A stretch of DNA of 38,005 nt. Source: Selenomonadaceae bacterium (GTDB lineage Bacteria > Bacillota > Negativicutes > Selenomonadales > Selenomonadaceae). Shown piece after piece: positions 15,963-24,638 of this stretch (positions within the stretch are counted from its first letter, which is position 1; each line of letters starts with the position of its first letter). The notes beneath the pieces are model-generated. The model ran no database searches, was not told where the DNA came from, and was given only the letters and a program-made list of their open reading frames with translations. Location: contig JAFSOQ010000036.1 of NCBI GenBank assembly GCA_017446845.1, forward strand, positions 1 through 38,005, read 5' to 3'. Made by a program: the position numbers and the translations under genes.

Positions 15963-18500
15963 ATGAAAAATAATTCCACATTGATAGAAAAGCCTGCGCG
16001 ATATACGGGCGGCGAATTCAACAGCGTAGTAAAAAATTTTGACTCAACGTCTTGCCGAGTAGTTTTGGGCTTGCCCGATGTTTATGAAGTCGGCATGAGC
16101 AATTTGGGCTTGGCGATATTGTATTCGATATTAAATCGGCGTGCGGATACTTTGTGCGAGCGAGTTTATGCTCCGTGGGTTGACGCGGAAAAATTTGCGA
16201 CGCCGTTATTTGCATTGGAATCGAAACGCCCGATACGCGAATTTGATTTGGTAGGATTTTCGTTGCAGTACGAGATGATTTATACCAACGTGCTGAACAT
16301 GTTATCATTGGCGGGCATATCATTGCGAGCGATTGACCGCGCGGAAGAAGAACCGTTCGTAATGGGCGGCGGCGCGGGAGTATACAACGTGGAACCTGTG
16401 GCGGATTTTTTTGATTTCTTCATAATCGGCGAGGGCGAAGAAGTTCTCGGCGAAGTGATTGACGAATTTATTTTGTGGAAGAATTCGGGCAAGCTTGGCG
16501 GGCGCAAAGAATTTTTACGGCGGTTATTGAAAATCAAAGGAATATACGTGCCGAGCTTTTACGAGCCGCAATATTCGGGCGAAAAATTTTTGGGACTAAA
16601 AACTTTGGAAAATGCGCCGTCCAAAATTTTAAAGCGAGTGGTAAGAAATTTCGACGAGACGCCGACGGTAGAAAAGCCGGTTGTGCCGTTCATGGAAATA
16701 GTTCACGATAGGGCGATGTTGGAATTATTTCGGGGTTGCAGTCGCGGTTGCCGATTTTGTCAGGCGGGCATGACGTATCGACCTGTTCGGGAGCGCAAAG
16801 CAGAAACGTTAAGGAAAATAGCGCGGCGATTGATTGATTCGAGCGGCTGGGACGAAATATCTTTAACGTCGTTGAGCAGTGCGGATTACTCGTGCTTGGT
16901 TCACTTGACAGACGATTTGCAAGAAGAATTCCGTAATGAAAAAGTCAGCATATCCCTGCCGAGTTTACGTGCAGACAGTTTTTCGATAGACTTGGCGGAA
17001 CGAGTGCAGACGATTCGGAAAAGCGGCTTGACATTTGCGCCTGAGGCAGGAACGCAACGCTTGCGCGACGTGATAAACAAAAACGTGACGGAAGAAAATT
17101 TGCTTGAGGCGTGTTCGGCGGCATTTGCCAAAGGTTGGCGGTCGGTGAAATTGTATTTTATGATGGGTTTGCCGACGGAAACTGACGAGGACATAGCCGG
17201 AATAGCAGATTTGGCGCGGAAGGTCGCGAACTTGAAACGCGGAATCAAAGTTACGTTAAGCGTGAGTTGTTTCGTGCCTAAGCCGTGGACGCCGTTTCAA
17301 TGGTTCGGTCAAATAAGTTTGGAAGAATTCGAGCGGCGGCAACAATTACTGAAAAGTTTAATCACGAACAAAGCGATAACGTACAATTATCACAATGCGC
17401 GGCTGTCGGTGTTGGAAGGAGCATTGGCGCGCGGCGACAGAAGACTTTCCGCCGTGATTGAAATTGCGTGGAAGTCGGGAGCAAAATTTGACGGCTGGAG
17501 TGAATTTTTTAAACCTGAAGTTTGGTCGGCGGCCTTCGAGACTTGCGGATTGGATTTCAAATATTACGCTGAACGGACGCGAAATTTATGGGAGCCGTTA
17601 CCATGGGCTCACACCTCGCCGGGCGTCGACAAAAGTTATTTAATGTCGGAGTGGGAAAAATCTCAAGCGGGCGAGACTACGCAAGATTGTCGGCGGACGA
17701 ATTGCACAGGTTGCGGCGTCTGCATGAATTTGGGCGTTCAAGTCATCGACTTCATCAAAGACAAAGATAAAATCACCGCCCGTCAACCCCTAACTCCTAA
17801 ATCCCAACTCCTAACTCCTAAATCCCAACTCCTAACTCCTAAATATCGTGCTCGGATTCGCAAGGGCGCAGAAATTTCCGTGCTGAGCCACTTGGATTAT
17901 ATGAATGTTTTCATGCGGGCGTTGCTTAGGAGCAAATTACCTGCGGCGTGGAGCGCGGGCTTTAATCCGCATTTGAAAGTTTCGTTCGCGAATGCCTTGG
18001 CAGTGGGAGTAACGAGCGATTGCGAATACGTGGACTTTGAATTGACTGCGCCGATTGACGATTCGGAAGTTTTGCGCCGCTTGAATGAGCAACTGCCCAA
18101 AGGCGCGGAAATGATCCGAGTAAAAAGATTGCGCGGAAAAGTCAAGCCGGTAATGTCGATAGCGGAAATGTCGCGCTATGAAGTTCGCTTGCCGTTCGAC
18201 GAAAAAAATTTATCTGCCGCGCAGTTGTCGGTTAAAAAATTCAACGAGGCGACGGAAATAATTTTTGAACGAATCACACCGAAAAAACGTCGGGAGCTTG
18301 AGGCAAAAAAATATCTCGCCGAACCCGCAGAAATTTTTTTGTCGGGCGACGAGTTATTGATAAAGTTTGGAATAAAAATCACGGCGGAGGGAAGTTTAAA
18401 GCCGAGCGAAGTTTTGCAACTTTTGCGCGAGCGTTTTGACTTCCCCGCAGATATTTCGTCAGCAAAAATTAATCGTACCGAACTTTTACTCAGCCGTTAG
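15963..18500 (+). CDS. B12-binding-type radical SAM protein (TIGR03960) fused to DUF2344 (TIGR03936) domain
   Basis: 845 residues from ATG 15963 (AGGTG 6 bases upstream; the GTG at 15954 lies on that site). Residues about 5-190 form the N-terminal domain (EKPARYTGGEFNSVVKNF, LPDVYEVGMSNLGL). The radical SAM core carries GCSRGCRFCQAG (about 259-270) with Cys-x3-Cys-x2-Cys for the 4Fe-4S cluster, and APEAGTQRLR further on. A second Cys-rich motif, CRRTNCTGCGVC, follows at about 580. After a linker made of 7-bp repeats (encoding LTPKSQL-type heptapeptides), the C-terminal DUF2344 domain begins (ISVLSHLDYMNVFMRALLR, PHLKVSFANALAVG). The two families are usually adjacent genes; here they are one. 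Reaction is unknown. The last 11 bases overlap the end of serC on the other strand. Confidence 0.92.
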   Translation: MKNNSTLIEKPARYTGGEFNSVVKNFDSTSCRVVLGLPDVYEVGMSNLGLAILYSILNRRADTLCERVYAPWVDAEKFATPLFALESKRPIREFDLVGFSLQYEMIYTNVLNMLSLAGISLRAIDRAEEEPFVMGGGAGVYNVEPVADFFDFFIIGEGEEVLGEVIDEFILWKNSGKLGGRKEFLRRLLKIKGIYVPSFYEPQYSGEKFLGLKTLENAPSKILKRVVRNFDETPTVEKPVVPFMEIVHDRAMLELFRGCSRGCRFCQAGMTYRPVRERKAETLRKIARRLIDSSGWDEISLTSLSSADYSCLVHLTDDLQEEFRNEKVSISLPSLRADSFSIDLAERVQTIRKSGLTFAPEAGTQRLRDVINKNVTEENLLEACSAAFAKGWRSVKLYFMMGLPTETDEDIAGIADLARKVANLKRGIKVTLSVSCFVPKPWTPFQWFGQISLEEFERRQQLLKSLITNKAITYNYHNARLSVLEGALARGDRRLSAVIEIAWKSGAKFDGWSEFFKPEVWSAAFETCGLDFKYYAERTRNLWEPLPWAHTSPGVDKSYLMSEWEKSQAGETTQDCRRTNCTGCGVCMNLGVQVIDFIKDKDKITARQPLTPKSQLLTPKSQLLTPKYRARIRKGAEISVLSHLDYMNVFMRALLRSKLPAAWSAGFNPHLKVSFANALAVGVTSDCEYVDFELTAPIDDSEVLRRLNEQLPKGAEMIRVKRLRGKVKPVMSIAEMSRYEVRLPFDEKNLSAAQLSVKKFNEATEIIFERITPKKRRELEAKKYLAEPAEIFLSGDELLIKFGIKITAEGSLKPSEVLQLLRERFDFPADISSAKINRTELLLSR
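17785..17846. repeat. 7-bp tandem repeat, AACTCCT type, in the radical SAM interdomain linker
   Basis: Eight units: AACCCCT, AACTCCT, AAATCCC, then (AACTCCT, AACTCCT, AAATCCC) and two more AACTCCT, giving a 21-bp higher-order period. In frame this encodes repeated LTPKSQL heptapeptides between the radical SAM and DUF2344 domains. Confidence 0.92.
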
Positions 18501-19575
18501 CTTTTTTAAAAGTCATCATAAATTTTGCGAGAACTTCCGCGCCTTCAATCGGCATGGCATTATAAATTGATGCACGCATACCGCCAACCGAGCGGTGACC
18601 TTTGACGCCGCTCAAATTTTTTTCGAGAGCTTCGGCGACAAATTTTTTCTCCAAGTCTTCATTGGGCAGACGGAAAGTGACATTCATGAACGAGCGCGAA
18701 TCTTTATCGGCGTGCCCGCGATAAAAACCATCGGAATTGTCGATTGCGTCATAAAGAAGTTTTGCCTTGATTGAATTGCGACGAGCCATTTCCTCAAGTC
18801 CGCCGCAATTTTTAATCCACTTTGCAACTTTGCCGACGATGTAAATGCTGAACGCGGGCGGCGTGTTGTAAAGTGAATTCTTTTTGTAAAAAGTATCGTA
18901 GCGGAGCATGGTCGGCAGAGTGTCCAAACTTTTTTCAATGAAACTTTTTCTGGCGACGACGATAACAACACCTGCGGGACCGAGATTTTTTTGAACGCCC
19001 GCATAAATCAGCGAGAACTTTTTAAAATCGACGGGGCGGCTGAGCAAATCGCTGGACATATCGGCGAAGAGCGGAACTGTGCCGGTATCGGGAATGTAAT
19101 GAAATTCGGTGCCGTAAATCGTATTGTTATTGCAAATGTGCAGATAAGCGGCATTCGGATTGATTTTGAGTTCGTCTTGACGGGGAACGCGACGGAAATT
19201 TTCTTCCTTAGTCGAGGCGGCAATTTCTCCGACTCCCAAAATATTTGCCTCCTTGTAAGCGTTGGAAGAAAAAGTTCCGCTCAAGACGTAAGAACCCCGA
19301 TTATTTTTCGTGGCGAAGTTCAGCGGAATCATGGCGAATTGCAACGACGCGCCGCCTTGAATGAATAAAACGTCGTAATCGTCGCCAAGCCCCATGACTT
19401 CCAAAATATCTGCCTTGGCTTGATTGTGAACTTTTTCGTAAGGTTTGGAGCGGTGACTAATCTCGACAATGGACATGCCCGAATTGTCAAAGTTAAGGAA
19501 TTCGGCTTGAGCCTCTTGCAAAACTTCAAGAGGCAAGGTCGCGGGACCCGGATTAAAATTGTAAACTCGTTTCAT
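18490..19575 (-). CDS. serC: Phosphoserine aminotransferase
   Basis: 361 residues, normal length. A class V PLP aminotransferase that makes 3-phosphoserine from 3-phosphohydroxypyruvate and glutamate in serine biosynthesis (also acts in pyridoxine synthesis in some bacteria). Signatures are YNFNPGPATLP at the start, SIVEISHRSKPY, FIQGGASLQF, NNNTIYGTEF and YAGVQKNLGPAG, where about Lys196 is the PLP lysine; the C-terminal GHRSVGGMRASIYNAMP is also typical. The ATG follows GGAGG. It lies 57 bases downstream of ftsY on the same strand, probably one transcript. Its TGA is 11 bases inside the convergent radical SAM gene. Confidence 0.96.
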   Translation of the reverse strand: MKRVYNFNPGPATLPLEVLQEAQAEFLNFDNSGMSIVEISHRSKPYEKVHNQAKADILEVMGLGDDYDVLFIQGGASLQFAMIPLNFATKNNRGSYVLSGTFSSNAYKEANILGVGEIAASTKEENFRRVPRQDELKINPNAAYLHICNNNTIYGTEFHYIPDTGTVPLFADMSSDLLSRPVDFKKFSLIYAGVQKNLGPAGVVIVVARKSFIEKSLDTLPTMLRYDTFYKKNSLYNTPPAFSIYIVGKVAKWIKNCGGLEEMARRNSIKAKLLYDAIDNSDGFYRGHADKDSRSFMNVTFRLPNEDLEKKFVAEALEKNLSGVKGHRSVGGMRASIYNAMPIEGAEVLAKFMMTFKKANG

Positions 19576-19632
19576 TTAATTTCCTCCAATTTAATGATTA
19601 ATATGTTGCAAAATCAGAGACCGTCATGGACT

Positions 19633-20544
19633 TTAGAGACCAAAGAGTGCGTCGGCAAATTCTTTTGCATTGAACGGACGCAAATCGTCAAGCCGTTCGC
19701 CCACACCAACCCACTTAACGGGAATATTAAGTTGCTCCTTTATGCCGATAATCATTCCGCCCTTGGCAGTGCCGTCGAGTTTGGTTAAGACGATACCGGT
19801 TATGCCCGCCGTCTGTGAAAATAATTCCGCTTGACGCAAGGCATTTTGTCCGGTCGTGGCGTCGAGCACCAATAAAACTTCATGCGGCGCACCTTTGATT
19901 CCTTTGCCGAGGATACGATTAATTTTTTTCAGCTCTTCCATCAAGTTATATTTATTTTGCAAGCGTCCTGCCGTGTCGACCAACAACACGTCCATTTTTT
20001 GCGCGACGGCATTTCTTGCGGCGTCGAGTGCCACGCTTGACGGGTTAGAGCCTGCGGAGTGTTTGATAAAAGCCGCGCCCGTTCGTTGTGCCCAAATTTC
20101 CAACTGGTCAATCGCTCCCGCACGAAAAGTATCTGCCGCCGCCATCATGACTTTTTTTCCTTGTGACTTGTAATATGCGCCGAGCTTGCCGATTGTCGTC
20201 GTTTTGCCCGCGCCGTTCACGCCTATCATCAAAATCACTCGCGGCGGTTCGACGTAATCAAATGCGCCCTCTTCTTCCGTCAAAATCTCGCGTATTTGAT
20301 TCGATAAAAAATTTTTCACATCGGCGGGCGAATTTATTTCTGCTCTGCGAACTCCCTTGCGCAATCCCGTTATTAATTTTTCCGTTGTCGCCATGCCAAC
20401 ATCACTCGTTATCAAAGTTTCCTCCAGCTCATCCAAAAGGTCGTCATCAATTTTCGTGGAGCCGTGGAGAATTTCGTCAATCTTGTCAATAAATTTTTCG
20501 CGAGTCTTTGTCAAGCCCGCTTTCAGTCTGTCAAAGAATCCCAT
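19633..20544 (-). CDS. ftsY: Signal recognition particle receptor FtsY
   Basis: 303 residues from ATG 20544, chosen because AGGAGG lies about 8 bases upstream and the protein then begins MGFFDRLKAGLTKTRE as FtsY proteins do; the frame is open 90 bases further upstream but that extension lacks a ribosome site. Residues about 30-80 are the SRP54_N helical domain, followed by the NG GTPase: GVNGAGKTTTIGKLG (P-loop), AADTFRAGAIDQLE, DTAGRLQNK, TKLDGTAKGG. Together with Ffh it docks ribosomes translating membrane proteins. The acidic A domain is short. Confidence 0.96.
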   Translation of the reverse strand: MGFFDRLKAGLTKTREKFIDKIDEILHGSTKIDDDLLDELEETLITSDVGMATTEKLITGLRKGVRRAEINSPADVKNFLSNQIREILTEEEGAFDYVEPPRVILMIGVNGAGKTTTIGKLGAYYKSQGKKVMMAAADTFRAGAIDQLEIWAQRTGAAFIKHSAGSNPSSVALDAARNAVAQKMDVLLVDTAGRLQNKYNLMEELKKINRILGKGIKGAPHEVLLVLDATTGQNALRQAELFSQTAGITGIVLTKLDGTAKGGMIIGIKEQLNIPVKWVGVGERLDDLRPFNAKEFADALFGL

Positions 20545-20831
20545 ATTAAAACCTCCTGTTATATAAAAGCAAATATTAGAATCCGACAAGGATTTTGATA
20601 GAATCCGGCGGATATTCCTTGTAGTGCCGTCCACATAAGTGAAGACTCTGTTTTGCGGATTTTCAATTTTGAGCCGCTTGTTGCGCCGGTCTTCTTATCG
20701 CTAAACAGGTTTTGAGTAACAAAAACCGGAGCAAATATCGTCGTCAAAAGAATTCGCTTTGCCAACTCTCAAGCAGGTTTTGTAAAACTCGTGGGAGCAG
20801 TTCGCAAACTTGATGCGCCTGCCGAATTTGG
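20545..20831. other. Region upstream of ftsY without a recognisable gene
   Basis: Contains a short direct repeat (GGATTCTA twice about 20 bases apart, near 20577-20606, minus strand) and otherwise degenerate sequence with stops in all frames. It may include more of the IS110 remnant that is recognisable from 20832. Confidence 0.4.
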
Positions 20832-21070
20832 TATGGGAGCGATACCCTTGGCAAGTCGTCCGTTGAACTTTTAGCCAACTACACCACGCCCGAAGAAATG
20901 TTATCCGTTGATACTCAAGCACTCGCTTACCTTTTGAATAAGACCTCTCATAAAGCTCAGCAAATTCAATCTTGTACTAAAAATTCTTTCAGAATCGTGC
21001 TTGCCTCGTCGAGTTTCGCGCTCATTATTCGCAAGTATTTGGAGCACCTAATCGTCAGCGAATTGAAATT
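20832..21070 (+). pseudogene. IS110-family transposase fragment
   Basis: One frame reads SDTLGKSSVELLANYTTPEE, then MLSVDTQALAYLLNK and, further on, FALIIRKYLEHL. This resembles the middle of IS110/IS1111 transposases (SDIFGKTSL..LL..YPTPEE...AD...LA.LL.K.S, then a helical linker). The N-terminal DEDD catalytic part and the C-terminal Transposase_20 domain are absent, so it is a dead fragment of about 80 codons. No terminal structures seen. Confidence 0.6.
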
Positions 21071-21130
21071 ATCGGTCATGACCCTATCAATAGCGATGAT
21101 ATTGCCAAGCGGAGGATATTCTTTGCCGTC

Positions 21131-21412
21131 TTAAAGCATAAGTTTAATTTTGGGCGGTTCGGGGCAATTTTTTTGTTGAAAAGTACCTTTTTCGACTGCT
21201 CTGTTAAATTCGACGATATATTGCCGCGAATCAATTCGATAGAGCGGGTCGCCGCCATTGAAATATTTTTCCATAATGTTGCCGAACATTCGGGAATGAA
21301 CTTGAACTTCTTCCGGTTCCTTTAATTGCCTTCGGATACTCGTAAATTTTCGGGCAATTTGTTTTAAAACCTTCATTGCTTTGACGGAAATTTTATCAAA
21401 AGTTTTTTTCAT
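21131..21412 (-). CDS. Hypothetical 93-aa basic protein
   Basis: ATG at 21412 (an AGGA lies about 11 bases upstream) to stop at 21131. The sequence is Lys/Arg-rich at the N-terminus (KISVKAMKVLKQIARKFTSIRR), then RMFGNIMEKYFNGGDPLYRI, and ends PPKIKLML. No signal peptide or membrane segment. I recognise no family; it may be intact, though it lies among broken genes. The frame is open a further 26 codons upstream, overlapping the nitroreductase-like tail in another frame. Confidence 0.45.
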   Translation of the reverse strand: MKKTFDKISVKAMKVLKQIARKFTSIRRQLKEPEEVQVHSRMFGNIMEKYFNGGDPLYRIDSRQYIVEFNRAVEKGTFQQKNCPEPPKIKLML

Positions 21413-21425
21413 AGCGTATTTTTTC

Positions 21426-21716
21426 CTAATTGATAAAAGTAACCTCGTTACCTTTGCGTGGCAACGGAGTTCGAGCGGGTTTTCCGTCATTGGATTTGGA
21501 ATAACCGAAAATCATCGACGCATAAACCCGTTCATTTTCTTTTAAGCCCCATTCGCGAAGATAATGTTTGTAGCCGTCGGGGTCGGTGATGAAATAAATT
21601 CCTAAATCTTAACGGACAAAAGAAATGCAATTCATTGCGCGATGTTTTTCCGGTGACAAAGAAAAATTCCCTGCAACAAAAGCCAAATCAATACCGATGT
21701 CATGGGCGGCTTGAAA
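21426..21716 (-). pseudogene. Nitroreductase-like C-terminal remnant with in-frame stop
   Basis: From about 21602 down to TAG 21428-21426 the minus strand reads ITDPDGYKHYLREWGLKEN, VYASMIFGYSKSNDGKP and TPLPRKGNEVTFIN. The last parts resemble the final strand and tail of nitroreductase-family flavoproteins. Upstream in the same frame, past a TAA, is KFQAAHDIGIDLAFVAGN, compatible with the preceding helix of that fold. No start or FMN-binding N-terminus remains. Family call is moderate. Confidence 0.45.
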
Positions 21717-21737
21717 CTTTTCGGCGAAGGGCCGGAA

Positions 21738-22175
21738 ACCCGACGGCGTCGAATTCATTGCGATGATTATTATCGGCGAGATGATTGACGGGCAGCGCAT
21801 TACGCAAATCGGCATTGAAGGTTTGCGCGGCGAAGTCTTTTTAAATCACCCCGAATCGCTTCATTCTTTCAGTGTCAAGGGCGACGACAAATACCAAAAA
21901 AGATTTTGAATATCAAAGCCAATCTGACGACGATGAGACCGAAACTGTCGACTTCACAATCACTGCCAAAAAATCTTGACGCCGACAGCGTAACAGCTGA
22001 ACTTGTGCAAAAAGTTTTGTGCACGGATGAGCCTTCGGCTGAGTTAGGAGTGAGGAGTTTGATTGTCTTTTAACTCCTAATTACTTTGAAACTCCCGCCG
22101 ACGGCAAGGAATTTAATTTCGAGATAACCGACGTTGCAATCTTTGACGCGAGTGAACTTTTCCACCGTCAACGAA
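21738..22175 (+). pseudogene. Broken unknown gene spread over several frames
   Basis: Protein-like stretches follow one another in different plus-strand frames: IEGLRGEVFLNHPESLHSF (about 21812-21870), DETETVDFTITAKK (about 21935), DADSVTAELVQKVL (about 21978-22020) and TPADGKEFNFEITDVAIF (about 22092-22150). Frameshifts, stops and a 7-bp repeat patch (22042-22086) separate them. A terminator follows at 22180. I do not recognise the family; an acidic beta-rich protein is likely. Confidence 0.45.
22042..22086. repeat. Facing 7-bp repeats (AGTTAGG / AACTCCT)
   Basis: AGTTAGG, AGTGAGG, AGTTTGA on the left and AACTCCT, AATTACT on the right, with a short spacer, can pair. Same unit type as at 11236-11277 and 17785-17846. 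Confidence 0.65.
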
Positions 22176-22179
22176 AAAA

Positions 22180-22214
22180 CCCTTCTACAAGATTGTTAGA
22201 GGGCTTTTTTTTTT
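22180..22214 (+). terminator. Rho-independent terminator
   Basis: Arms CCCTTCTACAA and TTGTTAGAGGG (one bulge each side) around a 2-3 base loop, followed by C and ten T. It probably served the broken gene before it. Confidence 0.8.
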
Positions 22215-22239
22215 GTTCGATTTACAAAATCCAATATAT

Positions 22240-22645
22240 TAGGGTGTGTTCACACTAAAGAATCAACAATCATGCCCCAAATAATATCCGACTTGTCGTA
22301 ACAAGTAAAAATTCGCCTGAAGGCTTTTAATCGACGGAAAAACCTCTCAATTTCATTGCGCCTTTTGTACAGATCTTTGTCATAATTCCATTGTTCCTTG
22401 AAGTTTTTCTTTGGGGGAACTATCAGCCGAGCGGCTGTTTCTATCATCTTTTTGCCTGAATGCGCTCTATACATAAGCAGAAATTGTTTTTGCTCGCCGG
22501 ACGGCGTGAAGAAAAATAACAGCATACCTTGCTCCCTGTCGTTGGCTGAACCGCTCGACAACGAAAAATTCATTGCGAAACTTTCAGAAGCGGCAAGCTT
22601 ATGAATTTTCGTTGTAAGTCCGCCGCGTAACCTTCCGATTTACAA
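22240..22645 (-). mobile_element. IS5-type insertion sequence remnant (transposase 3' half)
   Basis: On the minus strand the frame reads GRLRGGLTTKIHKLAASESF (about 22640-22581), then YKRRNEIERFFRRLKAFRRIF and a C-terminal IVDSLV ending at 22250. This is the C-terminal half of IS5-family (IS427-like) DDE transposases, whose RNEIER.F.RLK segment carries the final Glu. The stop lies inside the candidate terminal repeat TAGGGTGTGTTCACACT (22240-22256). The N-terminal half and the other end are missing, so it is inactive. Confidence 0.75.
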
Positions 22646-22989
22646 TTTGGAGATTGTTGATTTTGATGTTGCCTCTCTGCTTCGGCAAGTATTTTTCTAC
22701 TTTTTCATTAACAAAAATCATGAGCAATCAGATGATATTACGATGATTTTTGTTCGTTTTGTGTATAAATTTTTACATTGCGACAAAAATCCGCGACTTT
22801 AACGGCGGAGAGATCAAAATTAAATTGTCCGACATTGTTTATGCGCGGCTTTTGAGGAATTTGGACGAGCCGTATCGCGATTGCACCGGACAAATCAAAA
22901 AACTTTTCCGCGAAGGTCAAATATTATCCCGACGTATCACAGAATCGACGGCAGAGCGACAAGGAACATAAACTTTTTACGTCAGAATT
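22646..22989. other. No recognisable gene; degenerate coding-like sequence
   Basis: About 340 bases. One plus-strand frame (22814-22970) reads KIKLSDIVYARLLRNLDEPY without a start or known family and ends before the AGE-like fragment. It is probably debris from neighbouring broken genes. Confidence 0.35.
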
Positions 22990-23256
22990 TGATGATGACA
23001 TAGAAATTTACGCGCTTGCCGGACGACGCAAACTTACAGGCTTAACGGCGACCTCGCGCCCGCTTATTTGATTAATTTGTACCTTGCGACAATGAACGAC
23101 AAGTACAAAGATTTTCTCGAATATACGGCGGATTGTATTGTCGTGCAGGAAAAATTTTATGACGATTGGAGCCACGACACGACTTGGGGTTGGCAACAAA
23201 ATCGCGGTGTCGTCGGTCACAATTTAAAAATCGCTTGGAACTTGATGAGAATCTAA
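22990..23256 (+). pseudogene. AGE-family (N-acylglucosamine 2-epimerase) fragment
   Basis: The frame reads LINLYLATMNDKYKDFLEY, then FYDDWSHDTTWGWQQNRGV and VGHNLKIAWNLMRI before TAA at about 23254. The GHNLKIAWNL motif, with the His of the active centre, is typical of AGE/cellobiose-epimerase-like (alpha/alpha)6 barrels. Those enzymes have about 400 residues; only about 70 remain, without start or C-terminal helices. Confidence 0.6.
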
Positions 23257-23299
23257 ATACGTCCAGAGAAAATTGCGGCGATTAGACGGCGCGACAGTT

Positions 23300-23547
23300 G
23301 TATGATATAATGAAACGCAAGTTAAGAGCGGGCGAAAGTTGCTATCGTTTTGCTCGGTACGACAGAAAACTTACTTCCTCGACCACGACGACGGCGCAGT
23401 TTATTCCGTTCCTCACGGGCAACGAACGCCTTAAAGGTTCGCACTCTATGGCGTGTCGGTGGAGATTGACAACAAGCCGTGAAATTATTTCGACGCGGAA
23501 AAAATCGAACACCGCCCGAAAGTTAAAGTAAAAATCGTTCCTGTTTA
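23300..23547 (+). pseudogene. Broken unknown gene ending with an in-frame TGA
   Basis: Pieces in shifting frames: YFLDHDDGAVYSVPHG (about 23370-23420), GNERLKGS (about 23430), then LYGVSVEIDNKP, TGA (23480-23482), NYFDAEKIEHRPKVKVKIVPV in the same frame to TAA at about 23546. Family not recognised. A facing octamer repeat begins 3 bases later. Confidence 0.4.
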
Positions 23548-23548
23548 A

Positions 23549-23617
23549 GGGAAGTAGGGAAATAGAGAAGTAGGGAAATAGCTACTTCTCTACTTCCCTT
23601 ATTCCCTACTTCACTAG
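23549..23617. repeat. Facing arrays of an 8-bp repeat (GGGAAGTA)
   Basis: Four direct octamers (GGGAAGTA, GGGAAATA, GAGAAGTA, GGGAAATA; 23549-23580) and, after one base, four inverted ones (CTACTTCT, CTACTTCC, CTTATTCC, CTACTTCA; 23582-23613). They can fold into a roughly 30-bp hairpin just upstream of the STAS gene. Confidence 0.88.
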
Positions 23618-23635
23618 CTAAAAGGAGAAATTTTA

Positions 23636-23956
23636 ATGGCAAATTATGTAATGGAAGTCGGCGAAGTCAGCAAAGTTAAACTCCACGGGCATATTGACGC
23701 CTCGATTGCGCCCGCGCTCATGGAAGAATTGAAAACGCTGATTGCGCAGAAGGATAAAGTTAAAAAATTGGTGTTCTACGCCGACAAACTCGAATACATT
23801 GCAAGCGCGGGAATTCGTTCGGTCGTCTTCGCGAAACAGAAACTCGGCGGCAAGGTGTAAGTCTGTTTAATTGGCGCGTCGGAAACAGTTTTGGACGTCT
23901 TCAAGATGACGGGCATTGATAAATTCTTGACGGTGCAAGATACTTTCACGGAGTGA
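23636..23956 (+). pseudogene. STAS-domain anti-sigma antagonist with an in-frame TAA
   Basis: ATG follows AAGGAG. 74 codons (ending LGGKV) run to TAA at 23858-23860, then 31 more codons in the same frame complete the STAS fold (LIGASETVLDVFKMTGIDKF) up to TGA at 23954-23956. The full 106-residue product would be a normal SpoIIAA/RsbV-type protein with the phospho-acceptor Ser in YIASAGIRSV. The stop removes the last strand and helix, so the product is probably non-functional unless it is suppressed or a sequence error. Next gene overlaps its TGA region. Confidence 0.75.
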
Positions 23957-23961
23957 TTTTT

Positions 23962-24369
23962 ATGCTTCAAAGTAAAGAATTCCCTGCCAAGCGTGAAATT
24001 TTATCGCAGATGTTGACGGAGATAGGCGACGAGGTCGAAAAATATTTTACGGACGAAAAGTGGATAAATCGCCTCAAGGTTTGCGCGGAAGAAATTTTGG
24101 CGAACATTATCAACTATTCCGGCTCCGAAAAAGTTTACGTCTCCTGCGATTTTTTGGAGGACGAACAGACTTTGCGCTTTGAATTCGTCGACGAAGGTGC
24201 GCTTTACAATCCGCTTGAGAAAGCTCCGGAAGTTGACATAGAAGCGGAACTGGACGAGCGACCTATTGGCGGCTTGGGGATTTTTCTCTACACGACGATT
24301 ATGGACAAGTTGGAATATCATTGCGACGATGGCAGAAATCATTTGCTGGCGTACAAAAAACTTGTTTGA
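23962..24369 (+). CDS. HATPase_c anti-sigma factor kinase, RsbW/SpoIIAB-like
   Basis: 135 residues from ATG 23962 (GGAG about 9 bases upstream; an in-frame GTG at 23953 overlaps that site). The N box is visible as CAEEILANIINYS (Glu/Asn), the G1 region as FEFVDEGALYNP and the G2 region as RPIGGLGIFLY, as in serine-kinase anti-sigma factors. Such kinases phosphorylate the Ser of partner STAS proteins in partner-switching. It lies between two STAS genes, one broken. No sigma factor or PP2C phosphatase is in the window, so the target may not be a sigma factor. Confidence 0.85.
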   Translation: MLQSKEFPAKREILSQMLTEIGDEVEKYFTDEKWINRLKVCAEEILANIINYSGSEKVYVSCDFLEDEQTLRFEFVDEGALYNPLEKAPEVDIEAELDERPIGGLGIFLYTTIMDKLEYHCDDGRNHLLAYKKLV

Positions 24370-24638
24370 CAGGCGGTGATTGATACACCGACGATATTAA
24401 AAAACTTCCTCCGGCTTGCGAGTTCTTGAAAAAATGTTTTGCGGATAAAAAGTTGGTAAAAGGCATCATTTGTTACGGGGATTTCTTATCTCGTTCGCGG
24501 ACGCAAAACTCCCGGGTATTGATGTTGACAGGTTCGCAATGCCGAAGAATTTAACGCCGCCTTTGCCGAATTATCGACGCGATTGTTGACGGCGATGTTT
24601 ATCCGTCCATGAGTATTTATAAGACTTGAGGTGATTTT
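24370..24638. other. Degenerate sequence between HATPase and STAS genes
   Basis: About 270 bases with short protein-like runs in different plus frames (PPACEFLKKCFADKKLVKGI near 24410-24470; AIVDGDVYPSMSIYKT at 24578-24629) and several stops. A broken gene is likely; family not identified. The last run ends in TGA just before the STAS ribosome site. Confidence 0.35.

Noticed and set aside
20545..20634. Longer FtsY start at 20634
   Set aside because: The extension lacks a ribosome site and is not FtsY-like, while ATG 20544 has AGGAGG and a typical N-terminus.
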